Assembly (NCBI GenBank): GCA_900316355.1
Contig: ONCQ01000002.1
Coordinates: forward strand, 62,001 to 126,000
DNA from: an uncultured Prevotellaceae bacterium
GTDB lineage: Bacteria; Bacteroidota; Bacteroidia; Bacteroidales; Bacteroidaceae
Length of the DNA: 64,000 nucleotides
Reading direction: 5' to 3'
Shown in pieces: positions 54,389 to 63,071 of the stretch. The notes below the pieces were generated by a model, which did no database searches, was not told where the DNA came from, and saw only the letters and a program-made list of their open reading frames with translations. Numbering within the stretch: position 1 is the stretch's first letter; each line of letters opens with the position of its first letter. Position numbers and translations under genes: made by a program.

Positions 54389-56416
54389 ATGCAATTCAAA
54401 AACATCACACCCATCATGGCGCTCACCCTCCTCACCGCTTGCGGAGGACAGCAGACCCTGCAGACTGGCATCGACATGGCCAATCTCGACACCACTGCCG
54501 CTCCCGGCACCGACTTCTATCGCTATGCCACTGGCGGCTGGACAGATGCCCACCCGCTGACAGCCGAGTATGCACGCTTCGGCAGCTTCGACCTGCTGGC
54601 AGAGAACAACCGCTTGCAACTGCGCGAGCTCATCGAAGGCGTGGCCGCCCAGACGAATGAGGCTGGCTCCATCGCCGACAAGATTGCTACCATGTACAAC
54701 AGCGCCATGGACAGCGTAAGCCTCAACAAGCAGGGACTGGAGCCCATCCGCGAGGACCTGCAGAGCATCGCGGCTTGCTACGACGCCAAAGAGCTGTTCC
54801 GCCTCTACTCCTCGCTGCAGGTGAAGGGCATCAGCGGCATGTTCGGCTACTACATCGATGCCGACATCAAGGACAGCAAAAACAACCTGTTGCAGGTGCG
54901 CCAGAGCGGTCTGCACATGGGACAGAAAGATTACTATCTCGACACTGACTCCGCCACCGTGGCCATCCGCGAGGCCTACAAGCAGTACATGACAAACATG
55001 TTCACACGATGCAAGGTGACCACAGATGCGGACTGCGCACAGCGCGTCAGCGATGTGCTGGCCGTGGAGACACGTCTGGCCAAAGCCTCGAAGAGCAGAA
55101 CGGAGCTGCGCGACGACGAAGCCAACTACCACAAGATGGCCACCAGCCAGTTCTACAAACAATATCCGGGTCTGCAGCTCCAGCACTATCTCAGCATCCA
55201 CGGCGCCGCCAAGGCTACCGAGCTAAGCGTGGGACAGCCTGAGTTCATGAAGGAGGTGGAAGCCATCTGGAGTGACACTCCGCTGCAGACGCTGAAGGAC
55301 TACGTCAGCTGGCAGCTCATCGATGCCGCCTCCAGCTATCTCGACGATGCCATGCGCGCAGAGACCTTCGCCTTCTATGGCAAGGTGATGAGCGGCCGCC
55401 AGGAGGACCGTCCGCGCTGGAAGCGTGCCGTCAGCGCCACAGAAAGTGCACTGGGCGAGGCTGTCGGACAGCTTTATGTCGAGAAATACTTCCCCGCAGC
55501 AGCCAAGGAACGCATGACGCAACTCGTGCGCAACCTGCAAGTAGCCCTCGGCGAGCGCATCGACGCACAAGAATGGATGTCTGACTCCACAAAGGCCGTA
55601 GCCCACGACAAACTCAACGCCTTCATCGTCAAAGTGGGTTACCCCGATAAATGGAAAGACTACAGCAAACTCGAAATTGGCCGCAACTACTGGACCAACA
55701 TCAAGAACGTGGCTGCCTGGGAGAACTTCGACGAGGTGGAGCGCAGACTCAACAAGCCCGTGGATAACACCGTGTGGTACATGACACCACAGACGGTCAA
55801 CGCCTACTACAATCCCACGACCAATGAGATCTGCTTCCCCGCAGGTATCCTGCAGCCGCCCTTCTTCGACATGAATGCCGACGATGCCTTCAACTACGGT
55901 GCCATCGGTGTGGTCATCGGTCATGAGATGACACACGGCTTCGACGACCAGGGTGCCAAGTTCGACAAGGACGGCAACCTGCGCCAATGGTGGACGGCCG
56001 AGGATACAAAGAACTTCGAGGAACGTACTCATGTCATGCGCGACTTCTTCAACAACATCGAGGTGCTGCCCGGTCTCCAGGCCAACGGCCAACTCACCCT
56101 CGGCGAGAACATGGCTGACCATGGTGGTCTGCAGGTCGCCTTCCAAGCCTTTAAGAACGCCACGAAGGATGCCCCGCTGTCCACGCAGGACGGTTTCACG
56201 CCAGAACAGCGTTTCTTCCTCGCCTACGCTGGCGTATGGGCCGGCAATATCCGCGATGAGGAAATCCGCAATCTCACCAAGAGCGATCCTCACTCTCTGG
56301 GACGCTGGCGCGTGAACGGCGCCCTGCCTCATATCGATGCCTGGTACGAAGCCTTCGGCATCACCGAGTCCGACCCCATGTTTGTTCCCAAGAGCGAACG
56401 TGTAACAATCTGGTAA
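54389..56416 (+). CDS. M13-family zinc metalloendopeptidase (PepO/neprilysin-like), lipoprotein
   Basis: A 675-residue protein with a lipoprotein signal (LLTACGG) and the M13 zinc motifs HEMTH (512-516) and ENMAD (573-577), plus NAYYNPTTNEICFPAGILQPPFF and the C-terminal RVNGALPHIDAWYEAFG. It degrades peptides in the periplasm or on the surface. AT-rich CTCTTAAACC repeats lie in its leader. metA follows after one base. Confidence 0.92.
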   Translation: MQFKNITPIMALTLLTACGGQQTLQTGIDMANLDTTAAPGTDFYRYATGGWTDAHPLTAEYARFGSFDLLAENNRLQLRELIEGVAAQTNEAGSIADKIATMYNSAMDSVSLNKQGLEPIREDLQSIAACYDAKELFRLYSSLQVKGISGMFGYYIDADIKDSKNNLLQVRQSGLHMGQKDYYLDTDSATVAIREAYKQYMTNMFTRCKVTTDADCAQRVSDVLAVETRLAKASKSRTELRDDEANYHKMATSQFYKQYPGLQLQHYLSIHGAAKATELSVGQPEFMKEVEAIWSDTPLQTLKDYVSWQLIDAASSYLDDAMRAETFAFYGKVMSGRQEDRPRWKRAVSATESALGEAVGQLYVEKYFPAAAKERMTQLVRNLQVALGERIDAQEWMSDSTKAVAHDKLNAFIVKVGYPDKWKDYSKLEIGRNYWTNIKNVAAWENFDEVERRLNKPVDNTVWYMTPQTVNAYYNPTTNEICFPAGILQPPFFDMNADDAFNYGAIGVVIGHEMTHGFDDQGAKFDKDGNLRQWWTAEDTKNFEERTHVMRDFFNNIEVLPGLQANGQLTLGENMADHGGLQVAFQAFKNATKDAPLSTQDGFTPEQRFFLAYAGVWAGNIRDEEIRNLTKSDPHSLGRWRVNGALPHIDAWYEAFGITESDPMFVPKSERVTIW

Positions 56417-56417
56417 T

Positions 56418-57335
56418 ATGCCTCTAACACTCCCTGACAGGCTACCCGCCATCAATCTCCTCAAAGAAGAGAACATCTTCGTGATGGACACCTCACGTGC
56501 CACATCACAGGACATCCGTCCCTTGCGCATCGTGGTGCTGAACCTGATGCCCATCAAAATCACCACCGAGACGGACCTCGTGCGTGTGCTTTCCAACACG
56601 CCCCTGCAGTTGGACCTCACGCTGATGAAGATCAAGAGTCACACCTCGAAGAACACGCCCGTGGAGCACATGCGTGCCTTCTACAAGGACTTCGAGCTTC
56701 TGCGTCACCAGAAGTTCGATGGCATGATTATCACGGGCGCACCAGTGGAACATCTTGACTACGAGGCCGTGACCTACTGGGACGAGCTCTCCGACATCTT
56801 TGCCTGGGCACGCACCCATGTCACCTCCACGCTCTACATCTGCTGGGCGGCGCAGGCTGGCCTCTACTACCACTACGGCGTTCCCAAGCATCCACTGTCG
56901 GCCAAGATGTTCGGCATCTTTCCACAAACGCCCTTGCAGCCCAGCCTCCCCATCTTTCGCGGCTTCGACGATGTCTTCCAGATGCCCCACAGCCGCCACA
57001 CAGAGATCCGGCGCGAGGACATCGAGGCCATAGAAGGTCTCACCATCATCGCTGAGAGCGAGGAGTCGGGCGTCTGCATGGTCATGGCACGTGAGGGCCG
57101 CGAGTTCTTCATCACCGGTCATGCCGAGTACTCACCCCTGACACTCGACACGGAATATCGTCGCGACCTGGCCAAGGGCCTGCCCATTGCCATGCCGCGC
57201 CACTACTACCGCAACGATGACCCCGACCAAGGGCCCCTCGTCAGCTGGCGCGCACATGCCAACCTCCTCTTCACCAACTGGCTGAACTACTACGTCTATC
57301 AAGAGACACCCTATGACATCGAGGCCATCCATTGA
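56418..57335 (+). CDS. metA: Homoserine O-acyltransferase (MetA), predicted acetyl-CoA specific
   Basis: A 305-residue MetA-family enzyme of methionine synthesis. The catalytic Cys142 (ICWAAQAG), His235 and Glu237 (GHAEYS) are in place. Residue 111 is Glu (GAPVEHL); in characterised family members Glu at this position selects acetyl-CoA and Gly selects succinyl-CoA, so O-acetylhomoserine is the predicted product. It follows the M13 peptidase gene by one base and overlaps the U32 gene by 23 bp. No SAM-riboswitch-like sequence is visible. Confidence 0.93.
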   Translation: MPLTLPDRLPAINLLKEENIFVMDTSRATSQDIRPLRIVVLNLMPIKITTETDLVRVLSNTPLQLDLTLMKIKSHTSKNTPVEHMRAFYKDFELLRHQKFDGMIITGAPVEHLDYEAVTYWDELSDIFAWARTHVTSTLYICWAAQAGLYYHYGVPKHPLSAKMFGIFPQTPLQPSLPIFRGFDDVFQMPHSRHTEIRREDIEAIEGLTIIAESEESGVCMVMAREGREFFITGHAEYSPLTLDTEYRRDLAKGLPIAMPRHYYRNDDPDQGPLVSWRAHANLLFTNWLNYYVYQETPYDIEAIH

Positions 57336-59259
57336 GCTTCTGTCTCCTGCACGCGACCTGCAGTGCGGCATTGAGGCCATCCTTCATGGCGCCGATGCCG
57401 TGTATATCGGTGCGCCGCGCTTTGGCGCCCGTGCGGCAGCTGGCAACAGCGTTGAGGACATCGCCGAGCTAGTCCGCTTTGCCCATCGTTATGGAGTGAA
57501 GATCTATGTGACGGTCAATACGCTACTCTATGATGAGGAACTGGCGGCCGTGGATACATTGATCGGGGAATTGCAGGCAGCGGGCGTAGATGCCTTGATA
57601 GTTCAAGACGAACGCCTGATGGCCCTGAACCGAGGCCGTCTGCCTTTGCACAGCTCCACGCAGATGGACAACCGTACCATCGACGATGTGCGTGCTCGCC
57701 TAGAAGCAGGTTATGAGCAGACAGTCCTCGCCCGTGAGCTATCTCTCGATGACATCCGTGCCATCCATGCCGCCGTGCCGGAGATGCCGCTGGAGGCCTT
57801 CGTCCACGGCGCCCTCTGCGTCAGCTACAGCGGACGCTGCTACGCCAGCGAGTACTGCTTCGGTCGCAGCGCCAATCGTGGCGAGTGTGCACAGTTCTGC
57901 CGCCTCCCCTTCGACCTCATCGATGCCGACGGCAAAATCGTTTCCGCTCTCTCGGGTTCCTCCGAAGCTCTCCCTGAAGGTTCTCCCCTTCGCCAACGCC
58001 ACCTGCTATCCCTGAAGGACATGAACCGCTCGGCCGACCTTGAAGCCATGATGGATGCCGGCATCCGTTCCTTCAAGATCGAAGGACGCCTCAAGGATGT
58101 CTCCTATGTCAAGAACATCACCGCCTACTACCGCCAGCGCATCGATGCCATCCTCGCCCGCCGACCGCAGGACTACTGCCGTTCCTCACTCGGCACCTCC
58201 ACCATCTCCTTCACCCCCAACCCGCAGAAAAGCTTCAATCGCGGCTTCACCGATTACTTCCTGCATGGCCGCACACGCAATATGGTCAACTTCGCCACGC
58301 CGAAATCCATTGGTGAAGCAGTCGGGTATGCCAAGCCCCTCTCTATCTCCCCCCGTGGAGGGGAGAATCGCATTTCCTCTCACAATCATGATCCGAAGTG
58401 CTTTGAGCTTCTCCCCCTCACGGGGGCAGCGGAGAGAGAGGCTATTCACAATGGCGACGGCCTTTGCTTCTTTACCCCAGAGGGTCAGCTGCACGGTTTC
58501 CGCGTGAACCGCGTGGATGAGCAGGGCCGCATCTACCCCGCCGACCCTTCTGTGCTCAAGCTCCTGCGTCCCGGCACGCCTCTCTATCGCAATCTCGATG
58601 CCGATTTCGAGCACCAGCTGTCGAAGCCCACTGCCGAGCGCCGCATCCCCGTCCGCTGGCTTCTTGAAGATCATGAAACGGGGTTCCGCCTTACGCTGAC
58701 CATCAAAGAAACGGGCTTCTCGGTGTCTTCAACCACCTACGAGCAAGAGTTCGAAGCCGCCCACACCCCGCAGGCCGACAATATCCGTCGCCAGCTGATG
58801 CGCCTGGGCGACACGCCCTACACCTGCACAGCTGAAGACATCGAGATTCACTTCTCCGACAATTGGTTTATCCCAGCCTCTGTGATGGGAGAGTGGAGGA
58901 GGCAAATGGTAAGCAGACTCTCTTCCAGCGAGCCTTCCCCCCTGCCTCAACCTTGTAGGGAGGGAGTAGAATCTCAAGAAAACAGTAAGCCCTCATCTGC
59001 GAAGGTAACCACTCCCTCCCCAAAGTTCCCCCCACCCTTTGGAGAGGGGGGCGGGGTGAGGCCCAGAAGGGAGGGAGGAGAGTCCATCGCTCCCCTCATG
59101 ACCTGCCGCTTCTGCCTCCGCCAGGCCTTGGGCTACTGCACGCACTACGGCAAGCGTCTTCCCTACCGTGAACCTCTCTCACTACGCCTCTCAGACGGCC
59201 GCACCTTCCCCTTGCGCTTCGACTGCAAAGCGTGTGAGATGCAAGTGTTGAGAAATTGA
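57313..59259 (+). CDS. U32 peptidase family protein, RlhA-like
   Basis: A 648-residue TIM-barrel protein of the U32 family (ELLSPARDLQCGIEAILHGADAVYIGAPRFGARAAAGNS) with the cysteine cluster CVSYSGRCYASEYCFGRS ... GECAQFC starting at Cys169. U32 proteins of this size (RlhA) hydroxylate 23S rRNA; the shorter TrhP acts on tRNA. Length favours RlhA. Two in-frame insertions come from palindromic elements (58334-58443 and 58931-59085), after the barrel and near the C terminus. The end carries two more Cys pairs (CRFCLRQ, CKAC). Confidence 0.85.
   Translation: MTSRPSIELLSPARDLQCGIEAILHGADAVYIGAPRFGARAAAGNSVEDIAELVRFAHRYGVKIYVTVNTLLYDEELAAVDTLIGELQAAGVDALIVQDERLMALNRGRLPLHSSTQMDNRTIDDVRARLEAGYEQTVLARELSLDDIRAIHAAVPEMPLEAFVHGALCVSYSGRCYASEYCFGRSANRGECAQFCRLPFDLIDADGKIVSALSGSSEALPEGSPLRQRHLLSLKDMNRSADLEAMMDAGIRSFKIEGRLKDVSYVKNITAYYRQRIDAILARRPQDYCRSSLGTSTISFTPNPQKSFNRGFTDYFLHGRTRNMVNFATPKSIGEAVGYAKPLSISPRGGENRISSHNHDPKCFELLPLTGAAEREAIHNGDGLCFFTPEGQLHGFRVNRVDEQGRIYPADPSVLKLLRPGTPLYRNLDADFEHQLSKPTAERRIPVRWLLEDHETGFRLTLTIKETGFSVSSTTYEQEFEAAHTPQADNIRRQLMRLGDTPYTCTAEDIEIHFSDNWFIPASVMGEWRRQMVSRLSSSEPSPLPQPCREGVESQENSKPSSAKVTTPSPKFPPPFGEGGGVRPRREGGESIAPLMTCRFCLRQALGYCTHYGKRLPYREPLSLRLSDGRTFPLRFDCKACEMQVLRN
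58334..58443 (+). repeat. Composite palindromic element (type D) in the U32 gene
   Basis: The ends AGCCCCTCTCT and AGAGAGAGGCT are inverted repeats with one mismatch. Inside are the hairpins TCCCCCCGTGGAGGGGA and CCCCCTCACGGGGG. The 110-bp unit is in frame. Confidence 0.8.
58931..59085 (+). repeat. Pair of palindromic elements (types A and C) near the 3' end of the U32 gene
   Basis: A degenerate type A copy (58931-58970, TAGGGAGGGAGTAG right end) faces a type C copy (59012-59085) that starts CTCCCTCCCC and ends GGGAGGAGAGTCC. The latter matches 18764-18839 over its length. All in frame. Confidence 0.8.
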
Positions 59260-59271
59260 GAAATTGAGAAA

Positions 59272-60297
59272 TTGAAACATCTATCCAACATATTATCAAA
59301 GGTAATTACTCCCCTCTATATAGGGATGGGCAGGGGGGTGGGTCTGTTATTGCTCTTCCTTACCTCTTGCTACAACCCTCCCCAGTACATCATCCTCGAC
59401 ACCGCCGAGAGCGCTGCCGACAGCACCTCGCAGCGCCTCAGCCGTCCCTACGGCATCGGCTACAACCTCGTCGTCAACGCAGACAGCCTTCTGTTGCTTG
59501 ATGAACGTCCTATGCACTGGAGCGAGGGTGTGACCGATCATACCGACAGCCTCTGGCTCAGGAAGCACAACCAGCTTGTTATAGCAGCGATGACCACCAT
59601 TCCCGAAGACTCCGTAGATAGCGTATGGGTGAAGGTGGCACGCGACCAAGAGACCATGGGCTGGCTCCATGAGAGCGACCTGTTGCACGCCACCGCCCCC
59701 GATGACCCCATCAGCCTCTTCATCCTCTTCTTCTCCAACGGCCACGTCCTGTGGTTCCTCATGTTCATGGCTGTGGCGGCCGCCGTCGCCCTCGTGCATC
59801 TCGTGCGCCACAAGCGCTTCCGCATGATTCACCTCGACGACATCCCCACCATCTACCCCACCCTGCTGACCATCACCCTCACGATGGCCGCCTGGCTCTA
59901 TGCCCTCATCCAGCACAGCGCGCCGCAGATGTGGGTAGCCTTCTACTTCCATCCCACCCTGAACCCCTTCTCGCAGCCCCTGCTGCTCTGCACTTTCCTG
60001 TGCAGCGTATGGGCGCTGTTCCTGCTGTCTCTTGCGGTCATCGACGATGTCATGAAGATGCTGCCTGGCCCAGCCGCCGTCCTCTATATGCTGTCCCTAC
60101 TGGCCGTCTGCATGGTGCTCTATCTCGCCATCTCGCTGACGCCTCTCTTCCTGTCTGCCATCCTTAGCATCGCCTACATCGCCTTTGCCCTCTACCGCTA
60201 TATCCGCTACGCTCGTCCACGCTACCTCTGCGGCCGCTGTGGTCAGCGCCTGCAGCAGAAGGGCACATGCCCCCACTGCGGAGCCATCAACGACTGA
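59272..60297 (+). CDS. Membrane lipoprotein with C-terminal zinc ribbon
   Basis: A 341-residue protein: lipoprotein signal (LLLLFLTSC), an extracytoplasmic domain of about 120 residues (SH3-like, with WVKVARDQETMGWLHESDL), about five transmembrane helices and a C-terminal cytoplasmic zinc ribbon (CGRCGQRLQQKGTCPHCG). Function unknown. The only start before the hydrophobic core outside the repeat is TTG 59272; a palindromic element (59301-59345) lies in the signal region and contains an in-frame ATG at 59326, which may be the true start. Confidence 0.72.
   Translation: MKHLSNILSKVITPLYIGMGRGVGLLLLFLTSCYNPPQYIILDTAESAADSTSQRLSRPYGIGYNLVVNADSLLLLDERPMHWSEGVTDHTDSLWLRKHNQLVIAAMTTIPEDSVDSVWVKVARDQETMGWLHESDLLHATAPDDPISLFILFFSNGHVLWFLMFMAVAAAVALVHLVRHKRFRMIHLDDIPTIYPTLLTITLTMAAWLYALIQHSAPQMWVAFYFHPTLNPFSQPLLLCTFLCSVWALFLLSLAVIDDVMKMLPGPAAVLYMLSLLAVCMVLYLAISLTPLFLSAILSIAYIAFALYRYIRYARPRYLCGRCGQRLQQKGTCPHCGAIND
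59301..59345 (+). repeat. GC-rich palindromic element (type A) in the lipoprotein signal region
   Basis: GGTAATTACTCCCCTC, a degenerate hairpin, then GGCAGGGGGGTGGGTCT. It encodes ITPLYIGMGRGVG and may provide the start codon of the gene. Confidence 0.8.
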
Positions 60298-60330
60298 GAA
60301 TCACCCCCTCATCATACCGTAACAACACCC

Positions 60331-60357
60331 CTGCGAGGAACAAATCACGCCTCGCAG
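60331..60357 (+). terminator. Hairpin downstream of the zinc-ribbon lipoprotein gene
   Basis: CTGCGAGG (60331-60338)/CCTCGCAG (60350-60357) with an 11-nt loop, followed by a short T-rich stretch (ATTTTC). Plausible terminator. Confidence 0.6.
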
Positions 60358-60447
60358 ACAGATTTTCTTGCATTTTTCTTGCATATCTCAAGGATGTTTT
60401 AGACCTTTGCAATGATTACCACTAACTGAACCTAAATAAAAGCGACT

Positions 60448-61905
60448 ATGAATGCCAAGATGAACATCTACGAAGAGGCCAGCCGCTGTCTGCTGTGTCA
60501 GGACGCGCCCTGCACCAAAGCCTGCCAGACGGGCGACCCCGCACGCGCCATCCGCGCCATCCGTTTCGATAATCACAAACCCGCCCTGCGCTGGGTGAAA
60601 GACTGCAGCGATGCCGACCTGGAACGCGCCGAGCAGGCCTGCATCCACTACAACTGGCCTATTCGCATCAAGGAGATGCTGCGCAGTATCTCCGAGGACG
60701 ATGTCGATGCGAGCCACTACCCTTCGCTTCATATCGACTTCTGCGGCATCCCCTGCGAGAATCCGTTCTTCTTGGCCTCCTCCGCCGTGTGCACCAACTA
60801 CGAGATGGTAGCACACGCTTTCGATGCCGGCTGGGCTGGTGTCTTCTATAAGACCATCTGCATGCAAGAAATCAAGGAGGTATCACCGCGCTTCGATGCG
60901 ATGCACAACGACGGTATGCACGGTGACTTCTACGGTTTCCGCAACATGGAACAGCTGAGCGAGAACCCTGTGGACATGGACTTCGACATTCTGCACCGTC
61001 TGAAGCAGAACTACCCCACCAAAGTCGTGGTGGCCTCCATCATGGGACAGACCGAGAAGGAGTGGATTACGCTTGCCCGGAAAGCAGAAGCTGCCGGCTG
61101 CGATGCTGTGGAGCTGAACTTCTCGTGCCCGCAAATGACACATAAGGGTATGGGCAGCGATGTAGGGCAAAGTCCCGAGCTGGTGAAGACCTATACCGAC
61201 TGCGTGAAGCGCAGCGTCAGTATCCCCGTCATCCCCAAGATGACACCTAACATCACCCATATCGCCGAGCCGGCTCAGGCCTGCGTGGAGGCAGGTGCCG
61301 ATGCCATCTCAGCCATCAACACCATCAAGTCCGTAACGATGGACGAGGATGCAGAGGTGTCAGGTCGCCGCGCCGTCTCCGGCTACTCCGGCCGCGCCGT
61401 ACGCCCCATCGCCCTGCGCCATATTCTGGAACTCTCAGAGCTGCCCAAGAAGGTGGCGCTCAGCGGCATCGGCGGCATTGAGGCATGGCGCGACGCCCTG
61501 GAGTTCATCCAGCTGGGATGCAGCAATGTGCAGGTCTGCACAGCAGTGATGCAGTATGGTTATCGCATCATCGACGATCTGCAGCTGGGTCTGCAGCGCT
61601 ACATGGCCAAGCGTGGCATCAGCCACCTGCAACAACTCGTGGGCGAGCAGCTGCCATCGTTCTTGAAGCCTGACAACCTGGACCGCACGACCATCATCTA
61701 TCCCAAGTTCAACCGCGAGCAATGCGTAGGCTGCGGACGTTGCGAGGTGTCCTGCAACGACGGCGGCCACCAGGCCATCGTCTTCGATCGCGAGACGCGC
61801 CAGCCCCGCATCATCGGCACCAAGTGCGTCGGCTGTCACCTCTGCCGTCTCGTATGCCCGTCAGGTGCCATTGGTGTGACGAAGCGCATCCCCAAGAAGC
61901 AATAG
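60448..61905 (+). CDS. preA: Dihydropyrimidine dehydrogenase-type protein PreA with N-terminal Fe-S segment
   Basis: A 485-residue protein. The middle is a dihydroorotate/dihydropyrimidine dehydrogenase barrel (GIPCENPFFLASSAVCTNYEM, ELNFSCPQM, LSGIGGIEAWRDALEFIQLG); the C terminus has two 4Fe-4S motifs (CVGCGRCEVSC, CVGCHLCRLVCP). The N terminus (CLLCQDAPCTKACQTGDPARAI) resembles the Fe-S segment of the partner subunit PreT or of DPYD. No PreT-like flavoprotein is adjacent, so the electron donor is unclear. It probably reduces uracil or thymine, or a related substrate. Confidence 0.88.
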   Translation: MNAKMNIYEEASRCLLCQDAPCTKACQTGDPARAIRAIRFDNHKPALRWVKDCSDADLERAEQACIHYNWPIRIKEMLRSISEDDVDASHYPSLHIDFCGIPCENPFFLASSAVCTNYEMVAHAFDAGWAGVFYKTICMQEIKEVSPRFDAMHNDGMHGDFYGFRNMEQLSENPVDMDFDILHRLKQNYPTKVVVASIMGQTEKEWITLARKAEAAGCDAVELNFSCPQMTHKGMGSDVGQSPELVKTYTDCVKRSVSIPVIPKMTPNITHIAEPAQACVEAGADAISAINTIKSVTMDEDAEVSGRRAVSGYSGRAVRPIALRHILELSELPKKVALSGIGGIEAWRDALEFIQLGCSNVQVCTAVMQYGYRIIDDLQLGLQRYMAKRGISHLQQLVGEQLPSFLKPDNLDRTTIIYPKFNREQCVGCGRCEVSCNDGGHQAIVFDRETRQPRIIGTKCVGCHLCRLVCPSGAIGVTKRIPKKQ

Positions 61906-61926
61906 AACTCCCCCCTTATCATCAGA

Positions 61927-61955
61927 CAGGCCGCCAGAGGAATCTCGGCGGCCTG
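61927..61955. terminator. Convergent terminator between preA and the nucleotidyltransferase
   Basis: CAGGCCGCC (61927-61935)/GGCGGCCTG (61947-61955), a 9-bp stem with 11-nt loop between convergent genes. The T-run is weak. Confidence 0.65.
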
Positions 61956-61981
61956 CGTGAATAAGTGAGAGATGTAAGGGC

Positions 61982-62893
61982 TTAGAAGAGGGGTGAGGGA
62001 TAGACACCGTCATCCACGAGCTTCTTGATGCGCTCAACGGTGCCGGGGCGGTCGGCGGCGTAGGTGACGCCGAACCACTTGGAGGTGGTGTCGAGGACCT
62101 TGCAGGTTGCGGTGCCGTCGTTGATGAGCTTATCCACCATGAGGGGGATGAAGAACTCAGCCTTGAGGTTGGTCATGTTCTTCGGGTCGGAGAGGAACTC
62201 CTTGAAGTACGCCTCGCTGTAGGCGAAGTAGTCGGGCGTGAAGCCCCACATGTTCATGCTGACAGGCACGTTAGCGCCACCCACGGGCACCCATTTGTCG
62301 CCGTCCTTGTAGCAGATTTCGCCGTCGATGGTGTCAATCTCGGTGCGCTCCACGATGTCCTTGAGGTTGCCGTTGGCATCGGTGTTGCACACGCCGCGTG
62401 CCACGCTGCCGTTCTCAGAGAGCGTATTGCCCACGCGGAAGCCCACCATAGCGTACTTGCCCTTGCTGCCTTCGGGGAGGTCAGCCAGGAACTTGCCGAT
62501 GGCCATGAAGGCATCGCGGTTGTAGAAGTCGTCGCAGTTGATGACGCAGAAGGGTTCCTTGATGATGTCCTTACCCATCAGCACGGCGTGGTTAGTACCC
62601 CAGGGCTTTACGCGGCCTTCTGGAACCTTGAAGCCTGCGGGCAGGTCGTCGAGAGCCTGGAAGCAGAGCTCGCAGGGCACATGGCCTTCGTACTTCTTCA
62701 GAATCTGGTTGCGGAACTGGTCCTCGAAATCGCGGCGGATGACCCACACGATTTTGCCGAAGCCGGCCTGGATAGCATCGTAGATGGAATAATCCATGAT
62801 GGTTTCACCATTGGGGCCGAGCGCGTCGAGCTGCTTTAAACCACCATAGCGGCTGCCCATGCCGGCAGCAAGTAGAAAGAGAGTTGGTTTCAT
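61982..62893 (-). CDS. Sugar nucleotidyltransferase
   Basis: A 303-residue nucleotidyltransferase with the NTP-binding start LFLLAAGMGSRYGGLKQLDALGPNG and the conserved VINCDDFYN metal site. It activates a sugar-1-phosphate with an NTP; it resembles GalU/RmlA-like enzymes but the sugar is not evident. Promoter TATTTTTG lies at 62938-62945 on the minus strand. Confidence 0.85.
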   Translation of the reverse strand: MKPTLFLLAAGMGSRYGGLKQLDALGPNGETIMDYSIYDAIQAGFGKIVWVIRRDFEDQFRNQILKKYEGHVPCELCFQALDDLPAGFKVPEGRVKPWGTNHAVLMGKDIIKEPFCVINCDDFYNRDAFMAIGKFLADLPEGSKGKYAMVGFRVGNTLSENGSVARGVCNTDANGNLKDIVERTEIDTIDGEICYKDGDKWVPVGGANVPVSMNMWGFTPDYFAYSEAYFKEFLSDPKNMTNLKAEFFIPLMVDKLINDGTATCKVLDTTSKWFGVTYAADRPGTVERIKKLVDDGVYPSPLF

Positions 62894-62937
62894 TTGTTAA
62901 ATGTGATTTGTTGTTAGGTTTAATTGGGTTCTGCCTG

Positions 62938-62945
62938 CAAAAATA
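62938..62945 (-). promoter_or_regulatory. -7 promoter element of the nucleotidyltransferase gene
   Basis: TATTTTTG on the minus strand, 44 nt before the start codon. Confidence 0.55.
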
Positions 62946-63042
62946 CAAAGAATTCTCTTACGGACAGCATAAAAGCATTAAAAACTTTGCCTCTTCATAA
63001 ATATTTCATGCTTTCCTGTACCTTTTCCATCCAATTTTTCTT

Positions 63043-63050
63043 TATCTTTG
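63043..63050 (+). promoter_or_regulatory. -7 promoter element of comM
   Basis: TATCTTTG, 21 nt before ATG 63072. Confidence 0.6.
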
Positions 63051-63071
63051 TCGCCGAAATCAACTCATCAC

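Noticed and set aside
56360..56420. SAM riboswitch for metA
   Set aside because: metA begins one base after the M13 peptidase stop, leaving no leader, and no SAM-type motif is seen upstream.
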